DNA of 64,000 nucleotides, from contig NZ_CP134146.1 in NCBI RefSeq assembly GCF_031583575.1, positions 2,790,001 through 2,854,000 on the forward strand, given 5' to 3'. Shown in pieces: positions 43,149 through 52,392 of this stretch. How positions within the stretch are numbered: the stretch's first letter is position 1; each line of letters begins with the position of its first letter. A model generated the notes under the pieces. That model made no database searches, was not told the origin of the DNA, and worked only from the letters and a program-made list of their open reading frames with translations. The DNA comes from Thalassotalea nanhaiensis. GTDB lineage: Bacteria; Pseudomonadota; Gammaproteobacteria; Enterobacterales; Alteromonadaceae. The translations under genes and the position numbers were made by a program.

Positions 43149-45569
43149 CTACCCCTCAAAGTTATAGGTGAATTGAACATTAACAGTACGTCCTGGTTTA
43201 AACGTTGCAATATTGGTTCCTAAGAATGGTTGGTAACTGCCTAAGGTAATTTCATCATTTAAGTTTTTACCCAGTACGTTAACAGACCAAATGTTATCTA
43301 CTGATTTTATACCAATTCTTGCATTTACTTTTTCAAACGATTCTTGCAAGCCAACTTCATCGAGTGATGATTCAGTATAAAATTCATCGCTAAACTGCAC
43401 TGATGCGCCAGCTGTCAGAACTAAGCTGTCCGTAATTGGTGCTTCAATATCAGCATAAACCTTACCTGAATACTCTGGAGAAAAAGGCATAGGTTGGTCA
43501 GATTTATCCGATGAATTACATTCGCCGCCGGCATAAATTGCATCAAGCGTTTCACGTTGATTACAACTACCGTTTTTATAATCTGTGTATTCTGCATCAA
43601 GGTAAGCTAATGAACCGCCTAGCATTAACCAATCATTAAGCATCCAGCGAGCTTCTACTTCAATACCTTGCGATAAAGACTCACCAGCATTAGTTATTGT
43701 TGATGCCGCAGTTATTGGATCAAAGGTATTCACTTGTAAGTCATCATACTCCGTTCTAAATAGTGCAATATTCAAATCTGCGTCTCCTTCAAGTAATGAC
43801 ATCTTAGTACCGAACTCAAAGCCCAACGCTTGCTCATCATCATACTCAAACTGTTCAGGTGTAATATTTACAGAAGCTGCAAAGCCACCAGATTTTGCAC
43901 TTGTACCAGCTTTGGCATACATCATGACGTCATCATTAAAATCAAACTGATACATAACTTCTGGCATGAAATTTTCTGATGTTCTATCATCTTTTACAGG
44001 ATTAGTTGCGGTGAATGCAACGCCTCCTCCAAGTGGCATATCAGTCCACACCATTTCACCATTACCGCTGTCGAAACCAAACTGATTATTTACAGTGCGA
44101 TTATGTTCTTTATCTTCGGTGATGTAGCGAGCACCAAAAATTAAACGAGAGCTGTCGGTAATGTTCCATGTAGCATTTGCAAATACAGAGAAAGCATCTG
44201 TTTCTTGTTCAAAGGACGCTTCTACCCAGTCATATCCAGGAGGAATAATTGTAGGGTCGCCTAAGTATATTGCGCTTAGTACAGGATAGACTTCGGTTAA
44301 ATTAACGATGTTAGAATTTTGGTTTTCTAAATCTGATGATTGAAAATATGCGCCAACAATATAACTAAAGTTGTCATTTACTGGAGATGCTAAGCGTAGC
44401 TCGAACGAGTTTTGTTCATAAGCTTCATGTAAAATATTATCAATACCACCAGTATTTGGTGTCGGCGCCATACCTAGCAAAGCAGGAATGATGTTAAATG
44501 AATTACTATCAAGATCTAACGCATGAATAAAATCAAAATCTGAGTAACCAATATTTGCGGTTAAGGTGTAATCGTTAATATCGTAAGCAATTTCTACCGC
44601 TACATTTCTTGACTCTTGCTCTAAACCAGCAGATGAACGTGTATCAGACAATGTCGAAGTATTGCCAGTAGCACTTGGGTCAAAAAGATCTAACATTGAC
44701 GCATCATAATTTTCATCAAAATTAAATTCGCCACGACCTATTACATAACCTAAATCGTCTTTAATCGTGGTGAAGGTATTTTGTAAGTTACCATCAACCT
44801 CATATTGGGCATTTTCTATTTTAGCCGTGACGGTTAAATCTTCGCTTGCATTCCAAACCCCAGTAAGGCGAATCAATGTTTCATCTTTTTCACCAATAGT
44901 TGAACCGTCATAGGTATTTTGACCAAAGCCATCTGATGTTTTTTGTTGTACAGCTAAACGTAAACCTAATGTATCGGTCACGCCACCACCGGCAGCAACG
45001 CTCACAACAGTTTCTTCATACTCGGCTTCATGATCAACAGAAACACTCGCATTAAAGTCATCGTCTGCAGTATTTTTCTTAGATACAACACTAATTGCAC
45101 CAGCAGTTGAGTTCAAACCAAACAACACAGCTTGAGTACCGCGAAGTACCTCGACACGCTCTGTATCTAGAAATGGCGCACGATATTGACGTGAACGAGG
45201 CATATAAATACCATCGATAAACATACTTACCGATTGCTCTAATGAACGGTCAGTACCTGCTCCCATACCACGAATTGACACTTGCGTAGTGCCTAAGGTT
45301 TCAGAGATCATTAAATTTGGAATAGAGCCAGAAAGTTCGCCTAAATCTTCAATAGATTCGGCTTGTAATTGGTCTCCAGAAATAGCCTGGATAGACATTG
45401 GAATATCATTTATCGATTGTGTACGTTTTGTTGAAGTAACGGTAATATGTTCTAACTTACCCTCATCAATTTGTGCAGTTGTTTCAGCTGCATTAGCCGA
45501 ATAACTTAAAGCGACAGTGAATGACACAGCCCCTAAACAACGTGTTATTGTATTTAACTTAAGTTTCAT
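43149..45569 (-). CDS. TonB-dependent outer-membrane receptor 2
   Basis: An 806-residue receptor with a signal peptide (SYSANA–AE) and TonB-box-like LEHITVTS. The plug (IPMSIQAISGDQ, VEVLRGTQAVLFGLNSTAGAISVV) is followed by a barrel ending NVQFTYNFEG. It shares long identical blocks with receptor 1 (for example STKRTQ, RSRQYR, FGLNSTAGA), so the two arose by duplication and diverged mainly in the extracellular loops. AAGGGTGAG precedes the ATG. A perfect half of the 21-bp palindrome lies about 209 bp upstream, the same arrangement as receptor 1. Confidence 0.94.
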   Translation of the reverse strand: MKLKLNTITRCLGAVSFTVALSYSANAAETTAQIDEGKLEHITVTSTKRTQSINDIPMSIQAISGDQLQAESIEDLGELSGSIPNLMISETLGTTQVSIRGMGAGTDRSLEQSVSMFIDGIYMPRSRQYRAPFLDTERVEVLRGTQAVLFGLNSTAGAISVVSKKNTADDDFNASVSVDHEAEYEETVVSVAAGGGVTDTLGLRLAVQQKTSDGFGQNTYDGSTIGEKDETLIRLTGVWNASEDLTVTAKIENAQYEVDGNLQNTFTTIKDDLGYVIGRGEFNFDENYDASMLDLFDPSATGNTSTLSDTRSSAGLEQESRNVAVEIAYDINDYTLTANIGYSDFDFIHALDLDSNSFNIIPALLGMAPTPNTGGIDNILHEAYEQNSFELRLASPVNDNFSYIVGAYFQSSDLENQNSNIVNLTEVYPVLSAIYLGDPTIIPPGYDWVEASFEQETDAFSVFANATWNITDSSRLIFGARYITEDKEHNRTVNNQFGFDSGNGEMVWTDMPLGGGVAFTATNPVKDDRTSENFMPEVMYQFDFNDDVMMYAKAGTSAKSGGFAASVNITPEQFEYDDEQALGFEFGTKMSLLEGDADLNIALFRTEYDDLQVNTFDPITAASTITNAGESLSQGIEVEARWMLNDWLMLGGSLAYLDAEYTDYKNGSCNQRETLDAIYAGGECNSSDKSDQPMPFSPEYSGKVYADIEAPITDSLVLTAGASVQFSDEFYTESSLDEVGLQESFEKVNARIGIKSVDNIWSVNVLGKNLNDEITLGSYQPFLGTNIATFKPGRTVNVQFTYNFEG

Positions 45570-45777
45570 TTCTCACCCTTGTGTATGGTTTAGTTATTAT
45601 TATTTTTGTTTTTAATTGGACGATCTAAAACTAAATCATTAATACACAATTCATAGTAGCATATTTAGCAGATACAACATTTTTAACTGCCACAATTGCA
45701 AAGTCATGAGCCAAACTCACCAAGTAAACACACAAAAAACAAAGAGACAAACCAAAGCCAACAAAAACAATCAATAC

Positions 45778-45798
45778 TTAATGAGTCGAACTTATTAA
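45778..45798. promoter_or_regulatory. 21-bp palindromic operator, site 2
   Basis: TTAATGAGT-CGA-ACTTATTAA lies about 209 bp upstream of TonB receptor 2 and 137 bp upstream of the divergent AraC gene. It differs from a perfect palindrome by one base. Confidence 0.7.
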
Positions 45799-45934
45799 AG
45801 TATAAGTAACTAAAGATGGTTATCAATTAAATTGCTATTGCTTTAGCTTTTTATATTTATTTTCTTCCTAATTTGTTAGGATTTAAATAATAAAAAACAT
45901 CCTTTATATATTTTGAATAGATAACTATTTACCA

Positions 45935-46942
45935 ATGCTAAATAAAAACTTCACTACATATCATGGCAATATTATTTCTCTATTTGAGATATTGAAATCC
46001 TATAATGTTGATGTTGAAGAACTTGCAAATGAATTGAATATAGATATTTCAAAGCTACGCAGTAAAAATATCCGCATGCAAGCGGAGCAATTTGATCAGC
46101 TTATTTCCTTAGCACTAGAAAAAACTGACGATGCAATGTTTCCTATTAACTTTGCTAATTATGTACACCCTACTACCTATCACGCATTGGGTATGTCGCT
46201 ATTAAGTAGCAGTACTTTGCGATCGTTTTGGCTCCGTCTTACACGATTCTTTTCGCTAATGACCACAATTAAAACTGTTGAACTGCACCTTGATGCTAAG
46301 CCGTCATTCATAAAGTTTAAACCTTTAGTTGTTCATCCTTCGACAACATTACATTTTCACTCAGCCGTTACGGTTGCAGTGTTAATCAAAATGATCAGAC
46401 AAATGTATCAGCCTAACTATTCACCAGTTAAAATTTCTTTAGTTGGTTCAGTTGCACCTGAGACTCTGGCACTTTATGAAAATCACTTTGGGTGTGAAGT
46501 AACTGCCGATGCACAAAGCACAATGATTTTTGTAGATAATGAAGAATTGGACTTTAATTTACCTGCTGCAAATACAGATCTTACCCGCCAGTTAGATTTA
46601 CTGGTGGTAAAGTATTTAGAAACCATTGAAAAAAACAGTTTAGCCACTAAAGTCGAAGAACTGCTGATCGCCTTATTACCTTCGGGGGAGTTTGATCGTG
46701 AAAAAATAGCCCAAGAACTGCACATGAGTCCGAGAACATTTCACGATAAGTTAAAAAAAGAACAGACCTCTTACCAACAAATTTTAGATGAGACTCGCCA
46801 GCAACTGGCCGATAAATACCTAAAAGAAATGGATATTCCTTTTAGTGAATTAACTTATTTACTTGGGTTTGCAGATTCCAGCAGTTTCTCTAGAGCGTTT
46901 AAGCGCTGGCATGGTGTTCCACCTAGTCAGTATGAGGTTTAA
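45935..46942 (+). CDS. AraC-family regulator (Arabinose_bd/OruR type)
   Basis: A 335-residue regulator. The N-terminal ligand domain (LFEILKSYNVDVEELANELNI…YHALGMSLLSSSTLRSF) is of the PF12625 type. The C-terminal DNA-binding domain ends ELTYLLGFADSSSFSRAFKRWHGVPPSQYEV. It belongs to the same class as the regulator at 28016–28999. It is divergent from TonB receptor 2, so it is a likely activator of that receptor and of downstream dadA. Confidence 0.9.
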   Translation: MLNKNFTTYHGNIISLFEILKSYNVDVEELANELNIDISKLRSKNIRMQAEQFDQLISLALEKTDDAMFPINFANYVHPTTYHALGMSLLSSSTLRSFWLRLTRFFSLMTTIKTVELHLDAKPSFIKFKPLVVHPSTTLHFHSAVTVAVLIKMIRQMYQPNYSPVKISLVGSVAPETLALYENHFGCEVTADAQSTMIFVDNEELDFNLPAANTDLTRQLDLLVVKYLETIEKNSLATKVEELLIALLPSGEFDREKIAQELHMSPRTFHDKLKKEQTSYQQILDETRQQLADKYLKEMDIPFSELTYLLGFADSSSFSRAFKRWHGVPPSQYEV

Positions 46943-46986
46943 AGAAGTAATAACACTTACCTACCATCACTTGCTGACTACACTAC

Positions 46987-47047
46987 CATTTGCTGAACTC
47001 GTTTCAGCATCTCAATGGTCCACTATAGATCCTGAAATAAATTCAGG
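46987..47047. repeat. Dispersed intergenic repeat, family 2 (inverted copy)
   Basis: CCATTTGCTGAACTCGTTTC followed by AGCATCT, then GATCCTGAAATAAATTCAGG (47028–47047), are the reverse complement of the two blocks at 22391–22465. The order is conserved and the spacing differs. Confidence 0.7.
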
Positions 47048-47137
47048 AAAAAGGAGTTAGCTCCTAAACAAAGGGTTGTGAATTAATACCGTAATGAGGC
47101 TGAAGATTTGAAGTGGGCCAACTTTATAAACATCCCT

Positions 47138-47172
47138 GTTTAGTTGGCATTCCTTCATCCCTGAAGTAAAAA
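47138..47172. repeat. Dispersed intergenic repeat, family 1 copy D (inverted)
   Basis: On the minus strand, TTACTTCAGGGATGAAGGAA then TGCCAAC matches copies A, B and C. It abuts a terminator like the others. Confidence 0.6.
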
Positions 47173-47197
47173 AAGCCCCCAAATCCAATAAGGGGGC
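47172..47197 (-). terminator. Intrinsic terminator downstream of the CoA-transferase-family gene
   Basis: GCCCCC (47175–47180) and GGGGGC (47192–47197) pair around an 11-base loop. On the minus strand seven T residues follow. Confidence 0.8.
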
Positions 47198-47202
47198 CCT
47201 TC

Positions 47203-47308
47203 AATTACATAAGTATTTCCAAATCGAAACAGCGAACACTATTTGACATGAAAGCCTGGTTCCCACCAGTTATTGAGAATACTACTGGAAAGTCTGACTT
47301 ATGTAATT
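47203..47308. repeat. 106-bp element bounded by 12-bp perfect inverted repeats
   Basis: AATTACATAAGT (47203–47214) and ACTTATGTAATT (47297–47308) are perfect inverted repeats. Just inside, TTTCCA and TGGAAA also pair, and an internal CTGG-TTCCCA-CCAG hairpin is present. The transcript of either strand would fold into a long branched stem. It could be a MITE-like element or a structured RNA. Confidence 0.6.
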
Positions 47309-47384
47309 AGCAAAAATGGCATTAATTAAATCAAATATTGCAATTTTTACAAAGTTTGTAAAAAACTACACTGTTAAATACTAC

Positions 47385-48548
47385 TTACTTAACCGTTCCT
47401 TTTACAAACATATCGGACACTTCAGCTGCAGATAAACCTAACTCAACTAAAATCTCTTTACTGTTAGCTCCACGACCAACAATATCGCCTTTATCATTGG
47501 TAGGGGTATCTGAAAACCTAGGTGCAGCAGAGGCTTGTAACATGCCATCTTTTTCAAAATAGTAACCACGAGCTTCATTATGCGCATGCTTTGCTGCATC
47601 TTCAGGCGATAATACTGGTGCATAACAGGCATCTAAACCATCAAACACTTGATTCCAATGCTCTTGGGTATTGCCGGCAATAATTGCTGCTAGCTTTTCT
47701 TTTTGCATTGGCCAAAGTTTTGGTTTGTACTGCTCTTTAAAGTCTTCATCATCTTGCAATCCAAGTGCTTCAAGCATGATTTTATAAAACTTAACTTCAA
47801 GTGGGCCAAAGGTAATCGCTTTATCATCACTGGTTTTATAACTGTCAAACCAATGCGGGCCATCAAGTAGACTTTGACCTCGTGTATAAGAAGCAGACTT
47901 TGTTGCTACCATAGTTAAAATAAGGTTCATCATATTAGCAGAGCCATCGACAATGTTGGCATCAACCACTTGCCCCACTCCGGTATTTTTAGCATTTAAT
48001 ACACCAGCTAATAAGCCAATCACTAAATATGTGGCGCCGCCACCGATGTCACCTGCTAATGTAGGAGGAGCAACCGGAGCGTCACCTGGACGCCCTGCAT
48101 ACCAAAGCGCACCAGACAAACCAATATAGTTAAGATCATGACCTGCAGCTTGGCTCATAGGGCCTGTTTGTCCCCAACCTGTCATGCGACCATAAATTAG
48201 TGCTGGGTTGGCTTTTAAACATTCATCAGGGCCTAAGCCTAGGCGTTCCATTACACCAGGGCGCATACCTTCAATTAAGCCATCAGCTTTAGCAACAAGC
48301 TTTAACACTAATTCCTTGCCTTCGTTGGACTTTAAATCAACCGCGATTGAACGTTTGCCACGCTTTAAAATATCAGTCGAGCCAAAATCCGTTGACGCAT
48401 CGGCTTTGCCCATGGCTCGTTCAACGACAATAACTTCAGCGCCCATATCCGATAACATCATTCCGGCAAATGGACCTGGGCCAATGCCTTCAATTTCAAT
48501 GAAAGTAAAACCAGTTAAAGGACCAGACTTTTGATTGTTATTTTTCAT
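47385..48548 (-). CDS. CaiB/BaiF family protein, alpha-methylacyl-CoA racemase type
   Basis: A 387-residue protein of CoA-transferase family III. The residues that define racemase rather than transferase activity in AMACR/MCR are visible: His in AGHDLNYIGLSGAL (near residue 123), Asp in LAGDIGGGA (near 153), and Glu in FGPLEVKFY (near 239). It should epimerise the C2 centre of a 2-methylacyl- or similar CoA thioester. AGAGGAAG precedes the ATG. Next upstream on the same strand are the oxidoreductase and RidA, which would supply acyl-CoA. Confidence 0.88.
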   Translation of the reverse strand: MKNNNQKSGPLTGFTFIEIEGIGPGPFAGMMLSDMGAEVIVVERAMGKADASTDFGSTDILKRGKRSIAVDLKSNEGKELVLKLVAKADGLIEGMRPGVMERLGLGPDECLKANPALIYGRMTGWGQTGPMSQAAGHDLNYIGLSGALWYAGRPGDAPVAPPTLAGDIGGGATYLVIGLLAGVLNAKNTGVGQVVDANIVDGSANMMNLILTMVATKSASYTRGQSLLDGPHWFDSYKTSDDKAITFGPLEVKFYKIMLEALGLQDDEDFKEQYKPKLWPMQKEKLAAIIAGNTQEHWNQVFDGLDACYAPVLSPEDAAKHAHNEARGYYFEKDGMLQASAAPRFSDTPTNDKGDIVGRGANSKEILVELGLSAAEVSDMFVKGTVK

Positions 48549-48584
48549 GAATATCTTCCTCTAATTAATACCAAGTCTACTAAG

Positions 48585-48730
48585 TTTTTTCCCACTCAGT
48601 GAGAATTAAAAGTCTTATAGACAAGGCACTGATTGCAGAGAATGGTTGTTCCCTTGTCAAAATTAGTAACGAAGGCTATACGCCTTTTAAACTCACCCTT
48701 CGGGAGCTTGTCAGTGGTCCACTAACTTCA
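48585..48730. repeat. Structured intergenic repeat (nested hairpins)
   Basis: The gap between the racemase and oxidoreductase genes holds nested inverted repeats: GTCTACTAAG with CTTATAGAC, GACAAGG (48620–48626) with CCTTGTC (48652–48658), and AAGGC-TATAC-GCCTT. There is no coding sequence. The compact, GC-richer composition in AT-rich surroundings suggests another dispersed repeat family, but only one copy is in the window. Confidence 0.45.
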
Positions 48731-48834
48731 CAAAACTTCATTAATATAGAATCACTATATCAATAAAATTTAGTTTGTTATTGAACCGCTGACATAGCTC
48801 TGAGCTGTGAATAAACTTAATAGAATTGGTATAT

Positions 48835-48858
48835 AAGCCCAGAACTAATCTGGGCTTT
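48835..48858. terminator. Hairpin terminator after the oxidoreductase gene
   Basis: AAGCCCAGA (48835–48843) and TCTGGGCTT (48849–48857) form a 9-bp stem with a 5-base loop, 31 bases past the stop codon. The T run is stronger on the plus strand, so termination of the minus-strand operon may be partial. Confidence 0.6.
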
Positions 48859-48888
48859 TAATTTTAATAAGCTTAGCTTATCGAATTG

Positions 48889-51800
48889 TTATAAATTCAC
48901 AACTTTAATTTCAGCTTCAGCAGCTAAATCGCCATGTTTGAAAATGTTGGTTAATTTTTGCTTTTGTGCTTCAAACGTTTCAACATTATCTTCTTTTACA
49001 TGACCAAAGCCTCGAATTAAATCAGGTAACTCAGCAATCTCAACCGCTAGCGCATAATTACTCGCTTCAAGGCTACCAATTACTTCTTCAATCATTGCAA
49101 AGTAATCTTCAATTAACTGACGTTCCATTTTTCGCTCGGCGGTTTTGCCAAATACGTCAAATGCAGTGCCACGTAAGCCTTTAAATTTAGCTAAAATACC
49201 AAACGCTTTCAGCATCCAGCCACCAAGGCGAATTTTCTTAGGCTTGCCGGTAACTTTATCTTTAGGAGCAATGCCAGGAGGAGCTAAATTAAATTCTAAT
49301 TTAAAGTTACCTTCAAATTGAGCATTTAGTTTTTCAACAAACTCACCATTTGCATAAAGCCTTGCTACTTCGTATTCATCTTTATACGCCATTAATTTGT
49401 AAGCATATAATGCGACTGCTTGGGTCAATGAATTGTCAGTAATATCCAGCGTTTTTTCCGCTTGCGAAACTTTATCTACTAACGTTTTATAACGATTAGC
49501 ATAGGCACTATTTTGATAATCGGTTAAGTCATTAATACGCATTTCGATGCGTTCACTTAATGATTTAATATCATCTTGGCTATCATTTTCACCTGCGATT
49601 AAACGTAATACGGATTGTTGATCATTGGCAAATATTCGGCCCCACATAAACGCTTGTTGATTAAATTCAACGGCGACACCATTTAATTCAATTGCTTTTA
49701 ATAAACTATGTTCAGTTAAAGGAATTTTGCCATTTTGCCACGCATAGCCGACAACAAAAAAGTTAGCAGCAATAGAGTCGCCCATTAATTGTGTTGCCAC
49801 TTTATTGGCTTCAATAAACTCTAAATTGTCACCTAAACTACCTTCAAGTCGTTCTTTAACTGCGTCAATTGGATATTGCAAATCGCCATTACGGGTAAAC
49901 TCCCCTGTAATTGCTTGATGATTATTTACGACTGCAAAGGTTTTACCCTCTTTAACCATAGAAAGGGATTCATTATCACTACCTGCCAACATGTCACAAC
50001 CAAGCAATAAGTCACACTGCCCAGAAGTAATACGTACTCCTTTTATAGCGTCTGCATTATTGCCAATTTTTACATGCGATTTAACCGGCCCACCTTTTTG
50101 AGCAAAGCCAAGTTGCTCAACAACTGAAACTCCTTTGCCATCAACATGAGCAGCCATACCAAGTATTTGACCAACTGTGATTACACCAGTACCACCTACG
50201 CCAGTAATTAATACATTATAGGTTGTATCACCTTGCAACTGATACGGGGTCACTTCTGGTACATGAGGTAAATCAGCAATACCTGCGGCTGCGCCTTTAC
50301 CCTTGCGAACTTTGCCGCCTAATACAGTTACAAAGCTTGGACAGAAACCATCGTTACAACGATAATCTTTATTACAAGTAGACTGGTTTACCATACGTTT
50401 GCGACCAAACTCTGTAGATTTTGGCTCGACTGATAAACAGTTAGATTTTTCTCCACAATCACCACAACCTTCACAAACTCGGTCATTGATAAACATGCGT
50501 TTAGCTGGATCTGGGAACTTGCCGCGTTTACGACGACGACGTTTTTCCGAAGCACAGGTTTGGTCATAAATTAAGATGGTTACACCTGGAATTTCTCGCA
50601 ACTCTCGTTGTACTAAATCAAGCTCATCTCGATGGTTAATCGTTGTGCCTTTAGGGAATGCACGATAGGTTTTATACTTTTCTGGTTCATCAGTCACTAC
50701 CGCAATGCGCTCTATACCTTCAGCGCGCATTTGGTCTGCAATACTATTAACTGAAATAGGACCATCAACCGGTTGGCCACCTGTCATAGCAACAGCATCG
50801 TTATATAATATTTTATAAGTGATATTTACCTTGGCAGCAATAGCCGCACGAACAGCAACAGAGCCTGAATGATAATAAGTACCATCGCCTAAGTTTTGGA
50901 ACATGTGCTTGGTTTTTACAAAGTTTGATAAACCAATCCAAGTACCACCTTCACCGCCCATGTGAGTGTATAAATCTACGTCTCGATCCATCCAGTTAGC
51001 CATATAATGACAACCTACTCCACCAAAACTACGACTGCCATCAGGCGTAACTGTCGACGTATTATGTGGACAACCTGAACAGAAATAAGGCAAACGCGCC
51101 ATATCTAATGAAGGTAACTGCCCTAATTTACAACCTGAGTTTTGTAACTCATCTAAGTTGGTAGCAATTAAATCATTTGGATTGATATCTAATAAACGTT
51201 TCGCCAATACTTTGGTGATATCGTCTGTATTAATGTTGCCTGAGTTGCGTAGCAAAATATTACCACTTTGATCGTGTCGGCCAAGAATTGTTGGACGCTC
51301 ATTCTCAGGTAAATCGTAACAAGCCTGTATAATACCTTTTTCTAAAATTTCACGCTTATCTTCGATAACGATTACTTGTTCAAGACCTTGGGAAAATTCA
51401 CGATAAGTTTGCAGGTCTACAGGATATGGCATCGATACTTTTAATACCTTTATGCCTAAGCTATTTAGCGCAGATTCATCTAAACCTAAATCTTTAAGCG
51501 ATTGCATGGTGTCGCGCCAAATTTTGCCCATTGCGACAATACCAACTTTCGGTTTGTCAGAGCAGAATGTCACCTTGTTTAAGTTATTAGCTCGAGCAAA
51601 TGCTAATGCCGCAGGTAATTTATGTTCTTTAATGCGTTGTTCTTGAGCATATGGTGAATCGACTTTACGCGAATTAACACCGCCTTCAGGAAAATCAAAA
51701 TCAGGGTATTTAATTTCAAAACGATTTTCAGCAATGTTCACTCGTGCTGAGGTTTCAATAGTTTCAGGTAAAAGTTTATAACCAACCCAAGCACCACTAA

Positions 51801-52374
51801 ATCGTGAAAGTGCCACACCCATTAATGCCAGATCTAATACTTCTTGAATATCAGCAGGGAATAAAACCGGCATTAATAAATCTTCAAACAATACTTCAGA
51901 ATGATAATTATTAATGGTTGAAGCCATGTTTGGATCGTCACCGGCAAGAATTAAGGCTCCGCCATGTGTCGAGCTACCATGCCAGTTACCTTGACGAAGA
52001 CCATCTAGAGTTTGATCAAGGCCGGGACCTTTTCCATACCACATAGAGAATACACCGTCATAATTTGCATCACCAAAGTAATCAATTTGTTGTGTTCCCC
52101 AAACAGAAGTCATCGCTAAGTTTTCGTTGATTCCTGGAATAAACTTAATATGATTGTCTGTTAGGCGTTTTTCTTCGCGCCATAACTGTACATCCATTGC
52201 CGTCATTGGTGAACCACGGTAACCTGAAATATATCCAGCTGTGTTTAAACCGTTCTTTTCATCTAACCAACGCTGCTCTAATAACGCACGTACAAGTGCT
52301 TGCGAGCCAGTCATGTAGGCGTTATCGTTATTGCGTTCGTACTTATCTTGTAATTTTATTTCTGAGTTTGACAT
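48889..52374 (-). CDS. Fused indolepyruvate/2-oxoacid:ferredoxin oxidoreductase
   Basis: A 1161-residue fusion that oxidatively decarboxylates aryl or branched 2-oxoacids to acyl-CoA, reducing ferredoxin. The N-terminal alpha-like pyrimidine domain begins GYISGYRGSPM. YFCSGCPHNTST is near residue 433 and the TPP-binding GGEGGTW near 475. A 4Fe-4S cysteine cluster (CEGCGDCG, then CNDGFCPS) is near 635–670. The gamma domain starts VGGTGVITVGQ near 725, and a C-terminal helical domain completes the protein. I start at the ATG at 52372–52374 (MSNSEIKL), 18 bp after the RidA stop codon. It forms an operon with RidA. Confidence 0.92.
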   Translation of the reverse strand: MSNSEIKLQDKYERNNDNAYMTGSQALVRALLEQRWLDEKNGLNTAGYISGYRGSPMTAMDVQLWREEKRLTDNHIKFIPGINENLAMTSVWGTQQIDYFGDANYDGVFSMWYGKGPGLDQTLDGLRQGNWHGSSTHGGALILAGDDPNMASTINNYHSEVLFEDLLMPVLFPADIQEVLDLALMGVALSRFSGAWVGYKLLPETIETSARVNIAENRFEIKYPDFDFPEGGVNSRKVDSPYAQEQRIKEHKLPAALAFARANNLNKVTFCSDKPKVGIVAMGKIWRDTMQSLKDLGLDESALNSLGIKVLKVSMPYPVDLQTYREFSQGLEQVIVIEDKREILEKGIIQACYDLPENERPTILGRHDQSGNILLRNSGNINTDDITKVLAKRLLDINPNDLIATNLDELQNSGCKLGQLPSLDMARLPYFCSGCPHNTSTVTPDGSRSFGGVGCHYMANWMDRDVDLYTHMGGEGGTWIGLSNFVKTKHMFQNLGDGTYYHSGSVAVRAAIAAKVNITYKILYNDAVAMTGGQPVDGPISVNSIADQMRAEGIERIAVVTDEPEKYKTYRAFPKGTTINHRDELDLVQRELREIPGVTILIYDQTCASEKRRRRKRGKFPDPAKRMFINDRVCEGCGDCGEKSNCLSVEPKSTEFGRKRMVNQSTCNKDYRCNDGFCPSFVTVLGGKVRKGKGAAAGIADLPHVPEVTPYQLQGDTTYNVLITGVGGTGVITVGQILGMAAHVDGKGVSVVEQLGFAQKGGPVKSHVKIGNNADAIKGVRITSGQCDLLLGCDMLAGSDNESLSMVKEGKTFAVVNNHQAITGEFTRNGDLQYPIDAVKERLEGSLGDNLEFIEANKVATQLMGDSIAANFFVVGYAWQNGKIPLTEHSLLKAIELNGVAVEFNQQAFMWGRIFANDQQSVLRLIAGENDSQDDIKSLSERIEMRINDLTDYQNSAYANRYKTLVDKVSQAEKTLDITDNSLTQAVALYAYKLMAYKDEYEVARLYANGEFVEKLNAQFEGNFKLEFNLAPPGIAPKDKVTGKPKKIRLGGWMLKAFGILAKFKGLRGTAFDVFGKTAERKMERQLIEDYFAMIEEVIGSLEASNYALAVEIAELPDLIRGFGHVKEDNVETFEAQKQKLTNIFKHGDLAAEAEIKVVNL

Positions 52375-52392
52375 GTGTAAGCTACCTAGCAA

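Larger units (their letters stand above)
46943..47384. other. 442-bp intergenic region of repeats and hairpins
   Basis: No gene is visible. In order it holds dispersed family 2 (46987–47047, inverted), dispersed family 1 copy D (47138–47172, inverted), a terminator (47172–47197) and a 106-bp inverted-repeat-bounded element (47203–47308). Stacked elements like this mark a tolerant insertion point between converging genes. Confidence 0.7.

Noticed and set aside
16843-47308. Prophage, integrative element or genomic island boundaries at the inverted-repeat elements
   Set aside because: No integrase, transposase, phage gene or direct-repeat att site was seen, and the tRNA array shows no duplicated 3' end at a distance within the window.
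48835-48858. Terminator for an unseen plus-strand small RNA between 48549 and 48834
   Set aside because: The hairpin has a better T run on the plus strand, but I found no plus-strand promoter or conserved RNA. It is more simply the weak end of the oxidoreductase operon.
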